Under the pieces are notes generated by a model. It was not told where the DNA came from. It did no database searches and saw nothing but the letters and a program-made list of their open reading frames with translations. A stretch of 64,000 bases of DNA from an uncultured Phascolarctobacterium sp. (GTDB lineage: Bacteria > Bacillota > Negativicutes > Acidaminococcales > Acidaminococcaceae), in the NCBI RefSeq assembly GCF_900770955.1, contig NZ_CAAGLX010000021.1:1-64000 (forward strand), written 5' to 3'. A program made the position numbers and the translations under genes. Within the stretch, counting starts at the first letter, position 1. Every line of letters starts with the position of its first letter. Positions 42,249-49,436 of this stretch are shown here, one piece after another.

Positions 42249-43760
42249 ATGAAGCAGATAATTCCTGTAAAACAGGGTGATAATATTACATTGACGATTA
42301 ACGGTCTTGGTAGCAGCGGCGAGGGCGTAGGCAAGTACGAAGGCTTTACTGTCTTTGTTAAGGGCACACTGCCGGAGGAGGAAGTGCGCGTAAAGATTAC
42401 GCTGGTGAAGAAAAGCTATGCCGTAGGTGCGCTGGAGGAGATTGTCAAAGCATCTGCCGAGCGTGTGGAGCCTGCGTGTCCCGTGTATAAGGAATGCGGC
42501 GGCTGCCAACTGCAGCATTTGAGCTACAAGGGACAGCTGGCGTGCAAGCGTCAGCAGGTGCAGGATGCGCTCACCCGCATCGGACATCTGGACTTGGAGG
42601 CATTGCCGGTGTTGGGGGCGGCGGAGCCGTGGAGCTATCGCAACAAGATGCAGTTCCCGGCGGCAGCAGACGCCGAAGGCGTGCTGCAGATAGGCTGCTA
42701 TGCGACGGCAACACACAGCGTAGTTGATACTGATGCCTGCATGATTTCCAAGGAAGCGAACAATGCGATTATGAAAACGGTACGCACCTGGATGCAGCAT
42801 TATAACATCAGCGCTTATGATGAAAAGACAGGCAAGGGACTCGTGCGCCATATTATGGGACGCGTGGGTGTGCACAGCGGCGAGGTGATGGCGGTTATCA
42901 TTACCTCCGGTTATGACATTCCGCATCGCGGCGTGCTTATTGAATGGCTGAAGCGTCATGTTCCGGGACTGGTGAGCGTGGTACAGAACATCAACAAGAA
43001 GCAGACCAACGTGGTTATGGGCAGCAAGACGCGTGTGCTGTACGGTCCGGAATCGATTAAGGACAGCCTGGGAAGTCTGAGCTTTCATATTTCCGCGCAG
43101 GCCTTCTTCCAGGTGAACAGCGAGCAGGCCGAAAAGCTGTATAACAAGGCGCTGGAGTTTGCGGCGCTGAGCGGTAAGGAAACCGTGGTGGACGTTTACT
43201 GTGGTACCGGTACGATTTCTCTGTATCTGGCGCGCCATGCCAAACAGGTTTATGGTATCGAGATTGTGGCTCCTGCGATTGAAAACGCCAAGAAAAATGC
43301 CGAGGAGAATAAATGCGCTAATGCGGAATTTATCTGCGGTGATGCGGCGGTGGAGCTGCCGAAGCTGTTAGCCGGCGGTGTGCGTCCGGACGTGGTTGTG
43401 GTAGATCCTCCGCGTGCAGGCTGCGAGCAGAAGGTGCTGGCGGCGATTGCCGAGGTACAGCCTGAGCGCGTTGTGTATGTGTCCTGCAATCCGGCATCCC
43501 TGGCGCGTGATTTGGCGTTTATGGAACAGCACGGGTATAAGGCGATTGTGGCGCAGCCGGTGGATATGTTCCCGATGACGAGCCATGTTGAGTCAGTATG
43601 TTTATTGTCCAAACTAAATGCAAAGCAACATATCGAGGTTGAGATTAAGACGGACGAGCTGGATTTGACTGCTGCGGAGAGTAAGGCCACTTATGATGAA
43701 ATCAAGGGGTATGTACTGGAAAAGCATGAATTGAAGGTGTCCAGCCTGTATATCTCCTAG
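42249..43760 (+). CDS. rlmD: 23S rRNA (uracil-5-)-methyltransferase RlmD/RumA family, tail cut by an amber codon
   Basis: 503 residues. TRAM domain (about 1-65), iron-sulfur Cys in CPVYKECGGCQLQHL (about 79-90), then the SAM-dependent domain with VVDVYCGTGTISLYLA, VVVDPPRAGC and catalytic Cys in VSCNPASLARD. It methylates U of 23S rRNA. After the catalytic domain a C-terminal extension (YDEIKGYVLEKHELKVSSLYIS) ends at TAG (43758-43760). The same frame continues open for 45 more codons to TAA at 43896-43898, with protein-like content. The catalytic part is intact. Confidence 0.92.
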   Translation: MKQIIPVKQGDNITLTINGLGSSGEGVGKYEGFTVFVKGTLPEEEVRVKITLVKKSYAVGALEEIVKASAERVEPACPVYKECGGCQLQHLSYKGQLACKRQQVQDALTRIGHLDLEALPVLGAAEPWSYRNKMQFPAAADAEGVLQIGCYATATHSVVDTDACMISKEANNAIMKTVRTWMQHYNISAYDEKTGKGLVRHIMGRVGVHSGEVMAVIITSGYDIPHRGVLIEWLKRHVPGLVSVVQNINKKQTNVVMGSKTRVLYGPESIKDSLGSLSFHISAQAFFQVNSEQAEKLYNKALEFAALSGKETVVDVYCGTGTISLYLARHAKQVYGIEIVAPAIENAKKNAEENKCANAEFICGDAAVELPKLLAGGVRPDVVVVDPPRAGCEQKVLAAIAEVQPERVVYVSCNPASLARDLAFMEQHGYKAIVAQPVDMFPMTSHVESVCLLSKLNAKQHIEVEIKTDELDLTAAESKATYDEIKGYVLEKHELKVSSLYIS

Positions 43761-43898
43761 GTTAAGCGGAAGTGTGGTCTGGATGTGGGACAGAATTATA
43801 ATCTGTCAAAGAAGGAAGATGCGAAGGTGCCGCAGTGTCCGCCGGAAAAAGAGGCGGCGATTATGGAGGCACTGAAGTATTTTCAGATGATTCACTAA
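43761..43898 (+). pseudogene. In-frame C-terminal remainder of the rlmD tail after TAG
   Basis: Read in the rlmD frame, the bases after TAG give VKRKCGLDVGQNYNLSKKED..., with PQCPPEKEAAIMEALKYFQM near the end and a TAA at 43896. From memory this tail is common in clostridial RlmD-like proteins, where the position of the TAG carries Gln (CAG). A single C-to-T change would explain it. The segment has no start of its own. It is either a recently truncated tail or is read through by amber suppression. Confidence 0.7.
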
Positions 43899-43912
43899 AA
43901 TGATATTGCTGT

Positions 43913-43943
43913 AAAAAGGTGCCACTTTAAGTGGCACCTTTTT
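43913..43943. terminator. Bidirectional terminator after rlmD
   Basis: AAAAAGGTGCCAC (43913-43925) pairs perfectly with GTGGCACCTTTTT (43931-43943). Confidence 0.92.
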
Positions 43944-44048
43944 ATATATGTTCTTTGGGGATATACTAATGTCGCAAATATAATGTCTGTTAAAATCCCT
44001 TATTGTCCAATTAAGTATAATTAAATCTCGAAAATTCCAATATGTATA

Positions 44049-44077
44049 TTGCGTTTTATAAACATTCATGATATACT
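44049..44077 (+). promoter_or_regulatory. Promoter of the restriction-modification operon
   Basis: TTGCGT (44049-44054), 17-bp spacer, TATACT (44072-44077), giving a leader of about 20 nt before the HTH gene. The sequence from 43960 on is clearly AT-richer than the preceding genes. Confidence 0.65.
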
Positions 44078-44100
44078 TGACAAAATGGAGTGGATATGCT

Positions 44101-44301
44101 ATGAAAGATGAATTATTTACAGTTGCTCAAGCAGCTGAATATTTGAAAGTATGCGATAAAACGGTACGGCGAATGATTGCCTCTAAGGAACTTTTTGCTT
44201 CCAAAGTAGGAAGTAGAAGCTGGCGCATCCGTAAAGATGACATAGATGCCTATCTAAACGCCACCAGTACGGGGCAGAAAGGAGCAGATACCATTGAGTG
44301 A
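44101..44301 (+). CDS. Excisionase-type helix-turn-helix DNA-binding protein
   Basis: 66 residues from ATG 44101 (GGAG 10 bp upstream). FTVAQAAEYLKVCDKTVRRMIASKELFASKVGSRSWRIRKDDIDAYL is the MerR-like excisionase (HTH_17) fold. It overlaps the large enzyme gene by 8 bp, so it is coupled to it. Likely a controller of the restriction-modification gene; an excisionase role is unlikely because no integrase is present. Confidence 0.88.
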   Translation: MKDELFTVAQAAEYLKVCDKTVRRMIASKELFASKVGSRSWRIRKDDIDAYLNATSTGQKGADTIE

Positions 44302-47300
44302 AGAACTGATTCAGCGTAATTTGATAGAAGCTCCTGAAAAAATGGGCGATTGGAATTTCTACAATATTGGCGCTACTACATTAAAAGCTCTTAAAGGAGC
44401 GAAGATTATTCCCGATAAAGACTATGAGGCATATGAGGGAAAAAAGCCGGATGCCTTGATTGTTAAAAAGCCAATTATTATCGCAGCTATCGAGTATAAG
44501 ACCCCTCAGGAGTTGCGAACCGAAAAGCAGATTGCTAAAGCTATTGCACAAGAAATTGGGACAGCCCAGATATTGCAGGCAAAAGTTTACATTGTTACTG
44601 ACGGCAAGAAAACTTTTTGGATTAACCCCGCTACCGGTCAAGAAATTCTACAGGAAGATGGTAGCCGCATTACATTAAATTTTGATAAGAGTAGCACAGA
44701 GTGTATTACCCTCATCAATAAGATTCGAGCCTCTATTAATGCTACCAATAATCAAATCAAGGCTGCTGCGTCTGTTGATCCTCTGCCTCTGGCCGAAAAA
44801 GTATGGCAAGATTTATGGGCTGTTTCAGGAGCTACACCTGAAAATTGTTTGTACACCTTTGTTGAGATTTTCATCTTTAAATACCTTAGCGATTTAGGTG
44901 TTTTGAAGGGAATGTATTCATTCTATGATTTGCTGGGAAAATACTCTGGCAATAATGAGAATGAGGTGCTTGAATATTATGCTTCCACGGTACGAGTAAA
45001 GATTAAAGCTCTTTTCCCTGGCAACCCGAAGGACAAAACTACCATTATCAATGGAACGATTTTTGTATCCAAAGATGACAAGGCTGTTTCTGGATATGCG
45101 ACTGTTTTCCACAAAATTCTTAAGCGTTTTAATGATTTTGGGACTTTAGAGAACATAGACTACGACTTCAAAAGCAAGTTGTTTGAAACATTCTTGAAAG
45201 AATCAATCAGTAAGAAAAATTGGGGTCAATACTTTACACCCTTGAAGGTAGTTCGAGCTATTGTCAATATGATAGACATCACTCCGGGTATGAAGATTTG
45301 TGATCCGGCGTGTGGCGTCGGAAAATTCTTGCTTGAACCGATTCTTCACGATTTGCACCGATTCTATAAAGTGGAGGATGGAGAGTTAAAGCCCCAAATT
45401 ATGCTGAGTGGTTTTGACAAAGGATTTGATAAGGACGAACAAAAAACAATCATTCTTGCTAAAGCAAATATGCTGATTTATATGTCTGGTTTGCTCCGAG
45501 AGCATCCAGAAATGACAGATAAATTTGCTAAACTTTTTAACGACACGTTTTTGCTTCAAACCAACTCGATTCTTGGAACCTTGGCAAAGCCTGTCCATGA
45601 TCAGTATGATCTGATTTTAACGAATCCGCCTTATGTTATGAGCGGAAGTAGTAATTTGAAGGAAGAGATTTCCAAGGATGATGCACTCAAGAAATACTTT
45701 TCTGTAAGCGCAATGGGCATCGAAGGTTTGTTCATGGAATGGATTATTCGTGCCCTCAAACCAAATGGAAAAGCGTTTATTGTCGTGCCTGATGGTATTA
45801 TGAACCGCAGTAACGACAAAAAGCTCCGTGACTTTATATTGGAGCAGTGTGAAATTGATGCTGTCATTTCTCTTCCGTTAAACACTTTCTTCACAACTAA
45901 CAAAAAAACTTACATTCTTGCTCTGACAAAAAAAGCACCTGTTATGGTGGATGTTGTGCCTACGCTTCAGCGCCAAACCTCCCCAGTATTTACCTATTTG
46001 TGTTCGGAAATCGGAGAAACTCGTGATGTGTACCGTTTTGACATCGATCAAAATGATTTGCAGGTTGCATCTGATCTTTTTAATATGTTCAAGGGTGCGA
46101 AAATGAGCTTTGCAAACACATTGAACATGATTGATGATCGGAGATGCAAAATTTCGAGCATTGATGACTTTTACAACGGAACTCATTGGTGCGTGGAACG
46201 ATGGTGGAATCACGAAGAACGGCAGGCTCTTGGTATCGAAGAAGAATCCAAGACAATCGGAGTAAATGACTTTAGAGTTTTACTTGCTGATACGATTAAC
46301 ACATTGTCTGAACTTGATGAACCATTGGCTGAAGTTGAAAAAAAAAACGATGAGGGCCTTCAGTTTTTAGAAATCCCCATTACTCAGGTGTTTGATATTG
46401 TTCGTGGCGACGGAAAATATACTCGAAGCTATGTACATGAACACACTGGTGAGAATCCATTATATTCTGGCAACACATTTGGACCATTTGCTCAGATCGA
46501 TTCCTATGATTATAATGTTCCGGCATTGACATGGGCAATAGATGGTTTAGCGGGCTACATGATGATTCACAGATCACCTTTTTCCGCAACCAACCACCGT
46601 GGAATACTCCTGCTGAAAGACACAAATATAGACCTGGAGTACGCAAAATATACCTTGGAACCTATTTTTAGAGAGCTTAAAAAAGGGCGGCAAGGCGATA
46701 ATGGAGAGAATGAGTACACATCATTACCACCATTTATGATTCAATCTGTAAAATTTGCTGTTCCGGTAGACCATGACGGAGAGCCTTGGCTTGAAAAGCA
46801 AAAAGAAATCGCCGCAGGTTATGTAACTTTGGAACAAACCAAAGAAACTGTTGTTGAACAAATTGCAAATCTCTCACAGGTTTCTGTTGTGCCGAATTGT
46901 GACGAATATGCGATCGAATATTTGCCTTTGAGTGAGCTATTTGACACTATTAAAGGAAAGTCAAAGTACACCAAAAAGTACGGGAATTTACACTCAGGCC
47001 CTTACCCGGTCTACTCGGCATCAAGTCAAGGGACACTGACCCATTTAGATACCTACGATTATGACGGTCGTTATATGACATGGTCAACAAACGGATTTGC
47101 AGGTACGATTCTTATTCTGAATGGTAAATTTTCCATTAACGGAGATCGTGGAATCTTGGTTCCTAAAAACGGGCGTCAAGATTTGGACTTCGATTATATG
47201 AAATTTACATTAGAACCCATATTCCGAGAGCTGGCTAAAGGTAGAAAAGGCGATAACGGAGAAGATGAATTTACGAAACTATATCCTTCGATGTTAAGCG

Positions 47301-47452
47301 ACATTATGGTACCAATTCCTGTCGATGGTAAAGGAAATATTAGCCTTTTACTTCAAAAGGAGATTGCCCAAAAGTTTATATCAGTACAAAATAGTCAGAA
47401 AGAAATTATTGAAAAATTGGATGCACTGATATCCAAGAAAATTTCCATGTAA
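44294..47452 (+). CDS. Single-chain restriction-modification enzyme (nuclease, N6-adenine methylase, two specificity domains)
   Basis: 1052 residues, TTG start behind AAAGGAG. N-terminal HsdR-like nuclease (about 1-165) with PD-(D/E)xK residues P52-D53, E67 and K69 (in IEYK). N6-adenine methylase domain (about 170-680) with SAM motif DPACGVGKF (337-345) and catalytic NPPY (444-447). The C-terminus has two target-recognition half-domains (about 690-860 and 870-1052) that resemble each other (YTRSYVHEHTGENPLY and YTKKYGNLHSGPYPVY; both end TLEPIFREL.KGR.GDNGE). This joins the R, M and S functions of type I systems in one chain, as in type IIG enzymes. No separate HsdR or HsdS is nearby. AT-rich codon use suggests transfer. 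Confidence 0.9.
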   Translation: MSEELIQRNLIEAPEKMGDWNFYNIGATTLKALKGAKIIPDKDYEAYEGKKPDALIVKKPIIIAAIEYKTPQELRTEKQIAKAIAQEIGTAQILQAKVYIVTDGKKTFWINPATGQEILQEDGSRITLNFDKSSTECITLINKIRASINATNNQIKAAASVDPLPLAEKVWQDLWAVSGATPENCLYTFVEIFIFKYLSDLGVLKGMYSFYDLLGKYSGNNENEVLEYYASTVRVKIKALFPGNPKDKTTIINGTIFVSKDDKAVSGYATVFHKILKRFNDFGTLENIDYDFKSKLFETFLKESISKKNWGQYFTPLKVVRAIVNMIDITPGMKICDPACGVGKFLLEPILHDLHRFYKVEDGELKPQIMLSGFDKGFDKDEQKTIILAKANMLIYMSGLLREHPEMTDKFAKLFNDTFLLQTNSILGTLAKPVHDQYDLILTNPPYVMSGSSNLKEEISKDDALKKYFSVSAMGIEGLFMEWIIRALKPNGKAFIVVPDGIMNRSNDKKLRDFILEQCEIDAVISLPLNTFFTTNKKTYILALTKKAPVMVDVVPTLQRQTSPVFTYLCSEIGETRDVYRFDIDQNDLQVASDLFNMFKGAKMSFANTLNMIDDRRCKISSIDDFYNGTHWCVERWWNHEERQALGIEEESKTIGVNDFRVLLADTINTLSELDEPLAEVEKKNDEGLQFLEIPITQVFDIVRGDGKYTRSYVHEHTGENPLYSGNTFGPFAQIDSYDYNVPALTWAIDGLAGYMMIHRSPFSATNHRGILLLKDTNIDLEYAKYTLEPIFRELKKGRQGDNGENEYTSLPPFMIQSVKFAVPVDHDGEPWLEKQKEIAAGYVTLEQTKETVVEQIANLSQVSVVPNCDEYAIEYLPLSELFDTIKGKSKYTKKYGNLHSGPYPVYSASSQGTLTHLDTYDYDGRYMTWSTNGFAGTILILNGKFSINGDRGILVPKNGRQDLDFDYMKFTLEPIFRELAKGRKGDNGEDEFTKLYPSMLSDIMVPIPVDGKGNISLLLQKEIAQKFISVQNSQKEIIEKLDALISKKISM

Positions 47453-47454
47453 TC

Positions 47455-47492
47455 AAAAGGAAGCGCTCATTTTATTTTGAGCGCTTCCTTTT
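47455..47492. terminator. Terminator after the restriction-modification gene
   Basis: AAAAGGAAGCGCTCA (47455-47469) pairs perfectly with TGAGCGCTTCCTTTT (47478-47492). Confidence 0.92.
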
Positions 47493-47496
47493 TACT

Positions 47497-47796
47497 ATGT
47501 GGCTTTAGCCCGTGGAGCGCTATCAAGTTTCTTTTCAAAGAAATGAGATAGTGCTTCACACAGAACCACCCGCTGTCTGGGCGTTTTTTTATTAAGATAG
47601 ACAATTATTGTCGCGTTCGTGCTTTATAATGAATTTAATTAAGTATTTCAATGAGGAATGCAATGCTGAATTGCTAATATGGAATTCTCTAAATCATTGG
47701 AGTACAAAAGATTGTGAGTGTTGGCAAGAATACTCTCATAGGAAGATTATTATTAATGAATCTAAGAAAAGGACTGTATAAGAGGTGAAAGTGATA
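47497..47796 (+). other. Non-coding AT-rich stretch with a hairpin and possible promoter
   Basis: GTGGAGCGCTATC (near 47510) and GATAGTGCTTCAC (near 47550) form an imperfect hairpin around an inner TTTCTT/AAAGAAA stem, followed by CTGGGCGTTTTTTT. This may be a terminator-like RNA or a decayed element end. A TTGTCG...TATAAT pair (47609-47630, spacing slightly short) could serve the gene at 47797. A 50-codon frame (47629-47781) is also open but its ATG overlaps that -10 box. Confidence 0.4.
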
Positions 47797-48150
47797 ATGG
47801 TTACATTTAAATTGATAGAAGAAACAGACGAGTACTTAATTTACTGGTATTATACTAATGGTAATAAAAGCCTAAAACCGGGAATAATCATCGTTGATAA
47901 AATTAACGGTAAGATTGATATTACAGAGCTTGCCGAGGATGATTGGGAACGTGATATATCTGTTGAAGAGCTAAATGAATTAGCTGAATCAGTCAATAGG
48001 GAGATACGTGAAGAAGGAGGAACGGATTTTCTGGAGCTTGCAACGGAACCGGAGCATAGCGTATTTTTTGGAGACCATGCAGTCAATGCAATTTGGGATA
48101 AATTGCGTGAAGGAACTGTTCCGAAAAAAGGAGTGCGGGCTTGGTATTGA
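47797..48150 (+). CDS. Orphan acidic protein of unknown function
   Basis: 117 residues from ATG 47797, chosen because AGAGGTG lies about 9 bp upstream (GTG 47785 is also possible). VTFKLIEETDEYLIYWYYTNGNKS, a central DDWERDISVEELNELAE and an end REGTVPKKGVRAWY. Strongly acidic, with no signal peptide or membrane segment; the size and charge recall immunity-type proteins, but no toxin gene is adjacent and I do not recognise the family. AT-rich, within the accessory island. Confidence 0.65.
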   Translation: MVTFKLIEETDEYLIYWYYTNGNKSLKPGIIIVDKINGKIDITELAEDDWERDISVEELNELAESVNREIREEGGTDFLELATEPEHSVFFGDHAVNAIWDKLREGTVPKKGVRAWY

Positions 48151-48300
48151 TGAAGCGTTGAAGCAGTGGTTTTGCTCTATTTTGAATAGGGAAGGAAAGA
48201 AAATTTTATCCTTGCTGACAGCATAACAGCATAGCATTACAAGGCGTTCTACATGATTGCGGGAGAACGTCTTATTCTTCAAGAAAAATTAGAGAATTTT
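48151..48300 (+). pseudogene. Remnant matching the 3' end of the Rpn nuclease gene
   Basis: CTGACAGCATAACAG (48215-48229) followed by AAGGCGTTCTAC...AGAACGTCTT (48241-48273) repeats, with small changes, the end of the Rpn gene and its terminator at 49290-49362. The matching upstream coding part is missing. It is probably the scar of a second Rpn-type gene. Confidence 0.55.
48241..48273 (+). terminator. Hairpin terminator of the Rpn-like remnant
   Basis: AAGGCGTTCT (48241-48250) pairs with AGAACGTCTT (48264-48273), one G-T pair, followed by ATTCTT. Confidence 0.6.
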
Positions 48301-48310
48301 CATACTGTTC

Positions 48311-48339
48311 TTGACATTATCGCAATTATCTGATAATAT
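48311..48339 (+). promoter_or_regulatory. Promoter of the Rpn nuclease gene
   Basis: TTGACA (48311-48316), 17-bp spacer, TAATAT (48334-48339). It leaves a leader of about 115 nt with two hairpins. Confidence 0.75.
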
Positions 48340-48341
48340 AA

Positions 48342-48436
48342 GACCGTAAGATTTTGCACGCCTGCCCAGAGTACGGTCGTCGCAGCGTCATTGAGAACGC
48401 CTTATGTATTATTGAGTAGTACATAGGGCGTTTTTT
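48342..48436 (+). promoter_or_regulatory. Hairpin leader with an intrinsic terminator before the Rpn gene
   Basis: GACCGTA (48342-48348) can pair with TACGGTC (48372-48378). Then AACGCCTTATGTA (48396-48408) pairs with TACATAGGGCGTT (48420-48432) and is followed by TTTT. This is a terminator between promoter and gene, 24 bp before the start, so expression is probably attenuated or reduced. Confidence 0.6.
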
Positions 48437-48460
48437 GTTAAGAAGAAGGGAGTTGAAGTT

Positions 48461-49303
48461 ATGCAGACAAATGAAGCAAGTCAAGAAAGTGAAATCAAGC
48501 AGGTCATACGCAGCCTTTGCATGATGAACAACAGGTTTATGAACTTTATGCTTGATGACAACAAAGAAGCAGCGCAGGTTTTCTTGCGCGTAATCTTGGG
48601 AGATGATAAAATTAAAGTGAGGAATGTCAGGATACAAAGCTTTATTCAAAACATCTACGGACATTCTTCGCAGTTGGATATCCTGGCGCAGGATAGCAAA
48701 GGACGTTATTTTAACGTAGAGGTGCAGAGAAGCGATGAAGGCGCACCTGCAAGACGCGCCAGATTTTACAGCAGTATCCTTGATACACACTTCCTGCAGC
48801 CTGGTAAGCTCTACGAAGAGCTGCCGGATACCTACGTAATTTTTATCACAGAAAACGATGTCTTGCACGATAATTTGCCACTGTATAATATCAGGCGTAG
48901 AATCGATGAAAATGCGAAATGCTTTGAAGATGGTTCGCATATCATTTATGTTAACAGCCAGCGTCGAGATAATACAGCGCTTGGTAAACTGATGCAGGAT
49001 TTATATTGTACAGAGCCTAAAAATTTACATTACCATGAATTTGCCGAGCGCATGGAATTTTTGAAATACAGCAAGGAGGGCGAAGAAAAAATGACTGACG
49101 TAATTGAAGAATATGCTGCAAGAAAGGCAGAAGCAGTAGCTAAGGAAGCAGCAAAAGAAGCAGCAGAAGCAATGGCAAAAGAAAAGAAGATTGAATTTGC
49201 CAAGGATTTGTTGGCTGAGGGTATGAGTATTGAGTTTACCGTTCGTCTTTCCAAGCTGTCGGAAGCAGAAGTACGTGAGCTTGCATCCAAGCTGACAGCA
49301 TAA
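48461..49303 (+). CDS. Rpn family recombination-promoting nuclease / PD-(D/E)xK transposase-like protein
   Basis: 280 residues. The N-terminal MNNRFMNFMLDDNKEAAQVFLRVIL and the nuclease core D73 (QLDILAQDSKGRYFNVEVQ) with E87 and Q89 form the PD-(D/E)xK site. KLYEELPDTYVIFITENDV and FEDGSHIIYVN are typical of the family. A charged, Ala/Glu-rich coiled coil (about 205-250) precedes the end. Rpn proteins cut DNA and raise recombination in E. coli; in gut Firmicutes they occur in many variable copies. ATG behind AAGGGAG. Confidence 0.9.
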   Translation: MQTNEASQESEIKQVIRSLCMMNNRFMNFMLDDNKEAAQVFLRVILGDDKIKVRNVRIQSFIQNIYGHSSQLDILAQDSKGRYFNVEVQRSDEGAPARRARFYSSILDTHFLQPGKLYEELPDTYVIFITENDVLHDNLPLYNIRRRIDENAKCFEDGSHIIYVNSQRRDNTALGKLMQDLYCTEPKNLHYHEFAERMEFLKYSKEGEEKMTDVIEEYAARKAEAVAKEAAKEAAEAMAKEKKIEFAKDLLAEGMSIEFTVRLSKLSEAEVRELASKLTA

Positions 49304-49326
49304 CAGTAAAATAGCATAAAGCTGCA

Positions 49327-49364
49327 AAAGGCGTTCTACCCAAAGCACGGTAGAACGTCTTTTT
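49327..49364 (+). terminator. Terminator of the Rpn gene
   Basis: AAAGGCGTTCTACC (49327-49340) pairs with GGTAGAACGTCTTT (49349-49362), one wobble, followed by TTT. Confidence 0.85.
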
Positions 49365-49436
49365 TATATAAACGCTCTCCGCATTCTCCCTGATTTATGC
49401 TATAATAAACTACAAGTATGTTTGCAGGAGGTTGCC

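Noticed and set aside
44101..44301. Excisionase of an integrated element
   Set aside because: No integrase, attachment-site repeat or phage gene is visible; the gene overlaps the restriction enzyme and is better seen as its controller.
47629..47781. 50-codon frame beginning MNLIKYFNEECN
   Set aside because: The ATG overlaps a likely -10 box and has no ribosome site. AT-rich DNA gives such frames by chance, though a decayed fragment cannot be excluded.
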